Below are positions 8,271 through 14,366 of a DNA stretch of 14,366 nucleotides, in pieces. Within the stretch, counting starts at the first letter, position 1; every line of letters starts with the position of its first letter. The notes below the pieces were generated by a model that made no database searches, was not told where the DNA came from, and saw nothing but the letters and a program-made list of their open reading frames with translations. The stretch spans positions 1 to 14,366 of the forward strand of contig PITI01000328.1 in NCBI GenBank assembly GCA_004325065.1. Reading direction: 5' to 3'. Position numbers and translations under genes: made by a program. The stretch comes from Hamiltosporidium magnivora (lineage: Eukaryota; Microsporidia; Dubosqiidae).

Positions 8271-8282
8271 TAATTTTAAAAT
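8271..8282 (+). repeat. Right copy of the 12-bp target-site duplication
   Basis: TAATTTTAAAAT directly after the gtaagtaag tail. Identical to 8199-8210. Confidence 0.8.
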
Positions 8283-8767
8283 TATAGCGAGAAAATAAAA
8301 ATAACAATGTCAAAGTATGATAATCTTCAACATAAAAATATGATGTTGTATTTAAAATTTATAAGTACGATTTTTAGAAGTATTTGTTTTAATCATTAAT
8401 ACTCTGAGTAAATCTATAATTTTTATATTCGATTATATTCAACTATTATAAAGCTGTTTTACATAATAATTATTTTGATTGCAAATTTTTGAAAATAATT
8501 TTGCAAAATACTCGGTCAAAAGTATCAAAATATAATTTTTGTTAAAATTTTAGTCCGACTTTAGATACTATTTAATCCATAAATAATTTACAGCTATTAC
8601 TTGGCTTATTTGAGAGGAGAGTTAATTTCTATTTGTTTGATTTTAATTAATAAAATGACGCTTTTAACTTAATTCAAAATGAGTCGTATAACTTAATTCA
8701 AAAGCCTAATATTCTTATCTTATTTGATAATTTATAAAAATATAAATCAGCTATATATCGTACATTC
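8283..8767. other. AT-rich spacer, nothing recognised
   Basis: Stops are dense in all frames. There is no start motif followed by a usable reading frame, and no RNA gene was recognised. The words cttaattcaaaa recur near 8669 and 8692, a small local duplication. Confidence 0.45.
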
Positions 8768-8998
8768 CCTATTATGCCAGGTGTATAATTGGCTTGGAGT
8801 ATTCTCTGCTTGTCGTAAGAAGCGACTAAAAGGTACTAGTCATCGAGGTTGGGCGTAGGGCTAACAACCCATCCTTTAAAACCACTTTGTTATAAAACCC
8901 GAAAAAGTAAACACACTCACTGGAAAAAGAGCGGTGGGCGGATTTCAGAGAGCAACCAAGGCTGGTGCAGGGCTGTAGTGCCAAAGATAATAATATAT
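8768..8998 (+). mobile_element. SINE-like or chimeric retroelement with a LINE-type tail
   Basis: An island clearly richer in G and C than its surroundings, with sharp edges. It ends in gcaaccaaggctggtgcagg, then gctgtagtgcc and a short ATA-type run (aaagataataatata). The ending has the same plan as the LINE tails here (purine-rich start, GGGCTGTAGTGCC, simple repeat), but the tail repeat is ATA instead of GTAA. The body (cgtaagaagcgactaaaagg, then tactagtcatcgaggttggg) shows no reverse-transcriptase coding. It could be a SINE borrowing a LINE 3' end or an internally deleted LINE. It resembles repeats I associate with arthropod genomes, but I cannot verify that. No clean target-site duplication was found. 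Boundaries are approximate. Confidence 0.55.
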
Positions 8999-10707
8999 TG
9001 GTACAGATTTTGGAATCTATTTTAATTAGAGTTTCGATATTGAATCTACATACTTCTTTACAATAATTCCTTGAACGACCTTCTAATTTGTTTTGAAGAG
9101 TTATATTTACATCCTCAACGCAGAAAGATACAAGATGGCCGGAATAAGTAAGTAGGATTTGTGTTTATACTTAGTAAGAAGAGTAGTGTATTATTTTATA
9201 CTCTTATAACAAAGTATGGTATATTTTACAAGCTTTTTACAAGTGCATATTTTAATAAACATTTCTCTCCTTGGGTATCCCCAATAAAATTTATACTTTC
9301 TTTTTTTAACAATACCTTGAACTTTTCGACAGCGAAACATATATTCTATGCTTTTATATCTCTTCTATTAATAATATAACTATTTATTCTGTTTATATAC
9401 AACTTTAATTTGATTTTTTTATATAAATAAATATGATCTTGATAATCGAAAGATTCATTGTTTTTTTGGCGTAATTTTTCATATCTATCTATAAAATAAA
9501 AATTAATGTATGCGTGTGGGTGTGTGTGTTTAAAGAGTGTAATAAAGTGTGTTATTTTTCTGAAAAAAGGGGTAATTTTTTAGATAAAAAGGTATAGTTT
9601 TCATTATAAAGGTAGATTACTAAGCGCTTTATTTTGGGATTTTTATTAAAAGATTTAATAAGAGTTGGATGAATTTAAAATATTAGTGTAAACTATAGTA
9701 TGTTAACGGTTGTTAAGGACTATAGCAGTTTAAAGGGTGTAATTAAATATATATTTAGGCTAATGAGTTGTTAATAGATTGTTGTATGGTAAAGTGGTTT
9801 GGTTCATTGTAAAAAGAAATAGAAATAGGGATTTATTCGAGAGTGTGGGCACTAAAGCGTGTTAATAATATGCATGTATTATTATTGGCGATTTACCGTT
9901 GCTACTAATTTCAACGGTTTCAACTGATAAGCTATTAAAAAATATAATAAAGTTTCGTTACGACTCTCCTTCGGAAAGAAAATAAAACTTACAAGAGAAA
10001 AGCTGTGGTTTCTAGAATAGATTTGGTTAAAATGTGCTTTTCACTTAAAAACTCTAATTAGAAACTTGATTCGTGGAAATATTTTCGATTTTTTCCTTTA
10101 CCCACCAGAAAAAAAAATATTAATCTTAAAAAGCATTCGAAAAAATAAATACATAGTATTGGAGTTAATGAACTAATGAGTGTTTTTTTATACTTGAGAC
10201 TACTTTCTTTTATTATGGCAGCAACGCGCGGCGGTTAAGCTAGTTAATTATAAATACAGCAAAATTTCATAACTATAATATTTCTAATTGATTTTTTCGT
10301 TGTTTCACACTTAAATTTCTAAAATATTTTTTTGTTTTCTCCACTTCTGTTTCCATCCGTTGGGCTATGGATCTCTAAATTATAGCTTGCGACATTATCC
10401 GGATTTACTTGCATCTGACTCATAAAGAATTTTTGTCATTGGAAGTTATTGTTAATGTAAGCTAAAAAAATATAAATGAATTTTATTCTTAAAAAACTAG
10501 AATTATACTAAAACAAATGAAATAACGAAAAATAAGGAGAGACATGGATAATTAATTCAATGAGATTGATGTAGTTGAGATTTTCTCATAATAATTTCTT
10601 GAAATTGTGAGTCTAATTTACTAATTAAAATTATAAATAACGACTTCATGCGCTTATCTGTTAGATTAGATCTGCAAATATTTTTTGTATATTTTATTTT
10701 AGAGTGT
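8999..10707. other. Non-coding region with strong G-over-C skew
   Basis: No supported gene over 1.7 kb. At 9130-9156 the sequence gatggccggaataagtaag may be another tiny LINE end, judged only by its (TAAG)n run. From about 9500 to 9870 the plus strand is rich in G and almost lacks C, with a GT microsatellite near 9514-9530. Near 10219-10234 there is an isolated GC-rich word (gcaacgcgcggcggt). Short open stretches on the minus strand (9000-9164, 9230-9350) are protein-like but have no start codon and no recognised family. Confidence 0.4.
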
Positions 10708-10717
10708 GTTTGTTCAT
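10708..10717 (+). repeat. Left copy of a 10-bp target-site duplication
   Basis: GTTTGTTCAT, repeated exactly at 11888-11897. Reverse-transcriptase homology begins immediately after it. Confidence 0.75.
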
Positions 10718-11887
10718 ACGGATCAACAACTGACTAAATATTCACGATAAGAATGATGCTTGAAAAATGCTACAATACAATATATCGATCCATAATATTT
10801 TTAGATTACAAACAAGCATATGATAGCATTGATCGGAATGTTATATATAAGACACGTGAGAATTCGAAAATTATCAGCATAATCAAAATGACACTCGATG
10901 ATACAAAAGCAGAGATTTATTTTACGGGTAATATAATATATCGAAAGGATTTAATATAAATAAAGGATTAAAGCAAGGAAGCGGATTATCATGTATTATA
11001 TTCAACCTTACACTAGAAGAGATAGTTCGCCTAGATAGGTACGAATACCCGTGGCACAATATTTAATAGAATAACGCAATATGTGGCATATGCAGATGGC
11101 CTGGGCATTGTTGGACGAAACACAGAGGATTTAAAATCTTCTTAAGAATTTTAGCAGTGGAATCAGAAAAGGCGGGACTAGAGATAGATGAGAGTAAAAC
11201 GAAATATTAGAAGTATCTCCTTCTCATGACCATCTCGAAGAATTTTTAAAAATAGATTACTTTAAATTCAAGAAAGTATCAAGTTTTAAATACTTGGTAC
11301 ACTTCTGAGTGAGAATTATAAAAGTTCAATTGAAATAAAAGAGAGAATAAAGGCGGGTAACAAAACCTATTTCACGCAAAAACGCTTACTGAAGTCCAAC
11401 CTAATAAACTGAAAGACAAATAAACAAATATATAGAACTGTTATTAGGCCCAGTTAATGTATGCTTCTGAAACATTGGTGATGACCAAAAGAGATGAAAC
11501 CATGCTAGATATTGGGAGAGAAAGATAATTAGAAGAATATATGGACCAAGTTTTGAAAATAACGAGTAGATAATTAGAACAAATCAAGAGATTTATGATA
11601 TATATCAAAAATCCAATATTGTCACTGTAATAAAACAAAGAAGACTTAGGTGGTTCGGACACCTAGATAGAATCTCTACAGAGAGAGCGGTTAGTAAAAT
11701 ATACAAAAGCAGCCTGAAGGTAAGAGACAGAATGCCGAAAATATGCCTGGATAATGTCAATAAAGATCTAGTGAAACTTAATGTGTTGTGATGGAGAAGT
11801 TTGGTTCACAATAGGGAATAATGGAGAAATATCGTTAAGCAGGCCCGGGCTCTTCAAGGGCTGTAGAGCTGCGAAGTAAGTAAGCAA
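10718..11887 (+). mobile_element. 5'-truncated, degenerate non-LTR retrotransposon (LINE)
   Basis: About 1.17 kb of a LINE, from within the reverse transcriptase to the 3' tail. The reading runs through at least four frame changes and several stops. In order: GSTTD-stop-IFTIRMMLEKC (stop at 10735), then motif A FLDYKQAYDSIDR (catalytic Asp at 10804). Next is a shifted GLKQGSGLSCIIFNL (near 10965), and back in the first frame QYVAYADGLGIVGR. YADG at 11089-11100 replaces the catalytic YADD. Then come LEIDESKTKY, FKYL, ERIKAGNKTYF, YASETLVMTKRDE, KIIRRIYGP and QRRRLRWFGHLDRIS (thumb and C-terminal region). It ends NIVKQARALQGL-stop and the tail agtaagtaagcaa. A 10-bp duplication flanks it. The endonuclease is missing. 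It is dead: motif A survives, but motifs B and C are damaged. The exact clade is not assigned. The wording is typical of LINEs common in arthropods. Confidence 0.92.
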
Positions 11888-11897
11888 GTTTGTTCAT
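11888..11897 (+). repeat. Right copy of the 10-bp target-site duplication
   Basis: GTTTGTTCAT directly after the agtaagtaagcaa tail, identical to 10708-10717. Confidence 0.75.
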
Positions 11898-12525
11898 GCA
11901 GTTAGGTGGTGCCGAAAGCAGAAAGCAAACCTTCCAGCAAAATTAAGAACGCCTGAAATTTTGTGGCGCGAATAAGCATATAAAATTCAAGTAATCTATT
12001 TGAATATTATCATTTAAAAATAATGGTAAGATAAATTTTTCTTTTTTTGAAAATCTGTATGAAAATTTTAACATTTCATCAAAAAATATTAAATAAAAAT
12101 TGAAGAAATGGTTTGCAGTACGTTGGCATAAAAGCTTTGGGTTCTTAATTCTCAAGACTTTTTGCAAAAGTTGGTATGGATTCTGGACTAAAAACTTTTT
12201 GAAACCTATTTTGTTCAAAAATAATCTAAAATATTTATATTATCGAACATGCGTTATACTTTTAATAGAATTTTTTATATATTGATTTAAAAAAGTATAA
12301 AGCTATTCCATTTACTTTATAATCCCTGTTTTCGTACTCAAAAACCATATTAAAATCTTTATTCTAATTAAATATTCTTATATTACTTTTTGAATTTTCG
12401 TTTCGTATTGAGCAAACCTATTAAAATCAAATATTAATCAAATATTCATCTATCACTTGATGCCATTATTTCGTTTCTTTATTTTCAAAAAACACCATCT
12501 TAAAAAAATCATTCTACAAGTACAA
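11898..12525. other. AT-rich spacer before the YEATS gene, no supported gene
   Basis: Overlapping opposite-strand open stretches near 11943-12285 are 61 and about 90 codons long. Neither has a recognised motif or a CCC/GGG start motif, and the minus-strand one lacks an ATG. From 12300 on the plus strand is T/C-rich and A/T-rich with no gene. Confidence 0.45.
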
Positions 12526-12534
12526 CCTCCCCCC
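12526..12534 (+). promoter_or_regulatory. C-run start motif of the YEATS gene
   Basis: CCTCCCCCC ends eight bases before the ATG at 12543. It is the longest C run in the window, set in A/T-rich DNA, and the strongest example of the start-proximal motif here. Confidence 0.6.
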
Positions 12535-12542
12535 TAAAAAAA

Positions 12543-13058
12543 ATGAAAAGAGTAGAAAATGTAAATTTAACAAGAAAAATAACAATAGTATCATCATCTA
12601 TACCGCTAACACCCGAAGAACAACTTGAAAATACACCAGCCACTCATAAATGGACAATATATATTAAATCACCAACAGACACACCATTGGATTATATAAG
12701 TACGGTTACATATAAATTACACGATACTTTTATTACACCACTGGTGGAAACAAAATATCCATTTGTTCTGACAGAAACAGGATGGGGTGAATTCAATATA
12801 AATGTTCGTATTTCTTTTATTGATATAAATGAAAAACCAATTTCTTTAAATCATTTTTTAAGACTTTATAACGAAAGCGGAGAAAGTGGATGCACCAATG
12901 AAACGCACGATGAAATTATATTTAGAAGTCCATGTAACGATCTTTACAGATCTCTAATGGAAAATGATATTAAAGAAGATAATTTAACTGAAAAAGAGGA
13001 AGAAGAGGGATATAATATTGATAATGCTATTGAATATATGTTAAAACAATTCGAATAA
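12543..13058 (+). CDS. YAF9: YEATS-domain protein, Yaf9/GAS41 type
   Basis: A 171-residue chromatin reader. The YEATS domain spans about residues 8-145. It shows THKWTIYIKSP (34-44), the loop KLHDTF (58-63), and LTETGWGEFNINVRISF (76-92). By comparison with GAS41 and AF9, the acyl-lysine cage would be H60, F63, W81 and F84, with T62 where animal proteins have Ser; the LHDT form also occurs in yeast Yaf9. The HDEIIFRSP block (about 121-129) is also Yaf9-like. A short acidic segment and a final helix follow. The ETGWGEF wording favours Yaf9/GAS41 over Taf14 or Sas5, but reduced genomes may use one YEATS protein for several complexes. In yeast, Yaf9 serves SWR1 (H2A.Z deposition) and NuA4 (acetylation). 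It is shorter than yeast Yaf9 (226), with most of the coiled coil lost. The stop overlaps AATAAA. Confidence 0.9.
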   Translation: MKRVENVNLTRKITIVSSSIPLTPEEQLENTPATHKWTIYIKSPTDTPLDYISTVTYKLHDTFITPLVETKYPFVLTETGWGEFNINVRISFIDINEKPISLNHFLRLYNESGESGCTNETHDEIIFRSPCNDLYRSLMENDIKEDNLTEKEEEEGYNIDNAIEYMLKQFE

Positions 13059-13062
13059 TAAA
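13057..13062 (+). promoter_or_regulatory. AATAAA overlapping the YEATS gene stop
   Basis: AATAAA begins inside the TAA stop (13056-13058), the same arrangement as in the MCM9-like gene. It implies a minimal 3' UTR if used. Confidence 0.35.
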
Positions 13063-13352
13063 GGTATCGTAGTTTATGGATACGTATTTTATCACCCAAA
13101 TAATAAACATTTGAAACAAGATTATCTTTCTAGATATGTTACCTTTCTTTATTCTATATTCTTCCATGTTTTCAACCAATTTATTTCTTAATTTTAAATG
13201 GGCATTGATTTTCATCTTTTCATCAGAATTTGAATTTGAATAATTTTGACTAATGTTTGCTTGACACTCTTTTCCTCGTTTTTGTGTAAAGATAATATTT
13301 TTATGAGGTATTCTTGTCTTCTTCTTCTAATTTAAATGCTTTTATGTACTTA
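13059..13352 (-). pseudogene. Possible downstream continuation of the decayed minus-strand gene
   Basis: Two open stretches in different frames. One of 31 codons starts at the ATG at 13396 (MKKTRVKEKYTRKLD) and ends at 13301. The other runs open from 13326 to 13027 (about 99 codons) with HKNIIFTQKRGKECQ and NAHLKLRNKLVENMEEY. Together they read as a lysine-rich coding tail broken by a frameshift near 13320. The family is unknown. It may be the end of the helicase-like relic at 13353-14366 or a separate small lost gene. It converges with the YEATS gene and slightly overlaps its 3' end. Confidence 0.3.
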
Positions 13353-14366
13353 TCTAATTTTCTTGTATATTTTTCCTTCACTCTTGTTTTCTTCATGTCC
13401 TGAAGAAACAATTTCGAATGTCTTTTTTAATATTGTCGATAGGATACCCAACTCTAATCCTACAGTATTTTGTGAATAATAATAAATATTATGGTATTTG
13501 GCTGCAATATAATTACAATGTAACTCATACTGGTTTATCTGATATTATATACAATAAAAACTAAATTTTGGACTAATAAATCGTTTTTTTTTACTTTTTT
13601 TCGGTTTCGGAAATTTTAGGTATATTTTCGAAGATAAAAAATATATGCTCTTTAATATATAGTTAAGCAATCTTTTATCCACATAAATATATCGAATATA
13701 TTCTTGGAATTCGAGATGAGTTTTTGTGGCTGTATTTATCTTATTCTTTAATAATTCATTTCGAAATTGTACTAAACAGAAAAACTCAAATGGTTTTTAC
13801 CTTAAATTGTGTTTTTTATGAATTTTAAATGCAACTACAAAGTTTTTGAGTGCAACACTTGTTAGATTCATGTAGAGCATTTTTATCAGAGTTGCCAAAT
13901 TATATTCAATCTTTTCTGACTGCCTAGATACTAGAACCTCCTTTCCAATGCCAGTATTTATTCTTAATTCGGTAGATTAAATATTCATTGTCTATCTATG
14001 CTCTTTTTACACGCTAATTTTTGAAAAACACAATCCTTGAGTCGTAAGTTTGAGTTTTTATAAGTTTATAGATATTTTTTATTTGGTTTAATGAGTTCTC
14101 TAGTGAAGCTTTTTGTTTTTCTTGTAAATATAAGTTCTATTTCACTTTGGTTATAAATATTAATCTTATTTAATGAAAATTTTGTCTTATTTTCATTTTT
14201 AAACGTCGAATTGATGCTCCTTTGTTCGATGGTCGTTTATTTTACACTAGAAGAGTCAAGAGTTGCAAAAATATATTTCGCTTCAATCAAAAGTCCTCTA
14301 GTCTCTTGTTGGTTTTATTCTACATAATTAAGTGCAATATGCAGATTAAGATGATATTTATCATGA
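13353..14366 (-). pseudogene. Decayed protein gene with superfamily-1 helicase-like signatures, runs off the right edge
   Basis: On the minus strand the frame from 14366 to 13988 is open apart from stops at 14315, 14237 and 14066. After TGA at 13985-13987 the reading shifts one frame and runs from 13976 to 13353 (208 codons) with only two stops, at 13797 and 13545. At this base composition roughly one codon in twelve should be a stop by chance, so this is a former gene. Motif-like pieces occur in the order of a Sen1/Upf1-type SF1 helicase: RGLLIEAKYIFATLDSSS (motif Ic-like), YNQSEIELIF (a ruined DEAxQ-like site), VSRQSEKIEYNLATLIKMLY (the SLFERL-like block) and FVVAFKIHKKHN (the QYRMH-like block). 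No Walker A is in view; it would lie beyond the edge. The relic status is well supported. The family call is tentative. Confidence 0.6.

Noticed and set aside
8829..9164. 112-codon minus-strand frame with no stop
   Set aside because: No usable ATG at its beginning, and most of it crosses the GC-richer SINE-like element, where stops are rarer.
9161..9379. Plus-strand 72-codon frame
   Set aside because: Composition-driven Phe/Leu/Ile/Ser mix; the minus strand here looks more protein-like but is also broken and unrecognised.
11444..11662. Minus-strand 72-codon frame
   Set aside because: Antisense to the C-terminal part of the retrotransposon.
11943..12285. Overlapping opposite-strand frames of about 60 and 90 codons
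   Set aside because: No family match, no start motif, and the longer one has no ATG start.
1..14366. tRNA, rRNA or CRISPR array
   Set aside because: No cloverleaf with a plausible T-loop, no rRNA-like conserved words and no regularly spaced repeats were seen by eye.

Overview
The window looks like part of a microsporidian genome, or a very close relative. It is strongly AT-rich and its genes are intron-free. The encoded proteins are shortened versions of universal eukaryotic proteins. All five intact genes have a run of C or G (CCC or GGG) within about 12 bases of the start codon, which matches the CCC/GGG-like start motif described for microsporidia. Unlike the compact Encephalitozoon type, there are only five intact genes in 14.4 kb. 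Long non-coding stretches and arthropod-style retrotransposon debris suggest one of the large, TE-loaded genomes from a parasite of insects or crustaceans. Species is not assigned.

Layout: 580-1695 (+) NAR1/CIAO3, a cytosolic Fe-S assembly factor, converges on 1900-2265 (-), a DUF1764 protein with the signature CPFDCDCCF tail. A short LINE 3' end lies at about 2407-2511, followed by 1.4 kb with no gene. 3948-5759 (+) is an MCM-family AAA+ helicase whose motifs resemble MCM9. 7355-8056 (-) is MAK16, a 60S ribosome assembly factor. At 8211-8270 there is a 60-bp LINE 3' fragment flanked by a perfect 12-bp target-site duplication. A comparatively GC-rich SINE-like or chimeric element sits at about 8768-8998. 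From 9.0 to 10.7 kb there is non-coding DNA with a striking G-over-C skew. 10718-11887 is a 5'-truncated, frameshifted non-LTR retrotransposon (reverse transcriptase to 3' tail) with a 10-bp target-site duplication. 12543-13058 (+) is a YEATS-domain protein of the Yaf9/GAS41 type. The right end, 13353-14366 (-), is a decayed gene with long open stretches broken by a few stops and a frameshift. It carries faint superfamily-1 (Sen1/Upf1-like) helicase signatures and runs off the window edge.

The intact genes are unrelated housekeeping functions (Fe-S cluster assembly, ribosome biogenesis, DNA repair or replication, chromatin reading) and do not form one pathway. The points most worth following are the apparent MCM9 in a reduced fungal-lineage parasite, the very short LINE insertions with clean target-site duplications and a conserved 3' hairpin, the helicase relic, and the conserved start motif.
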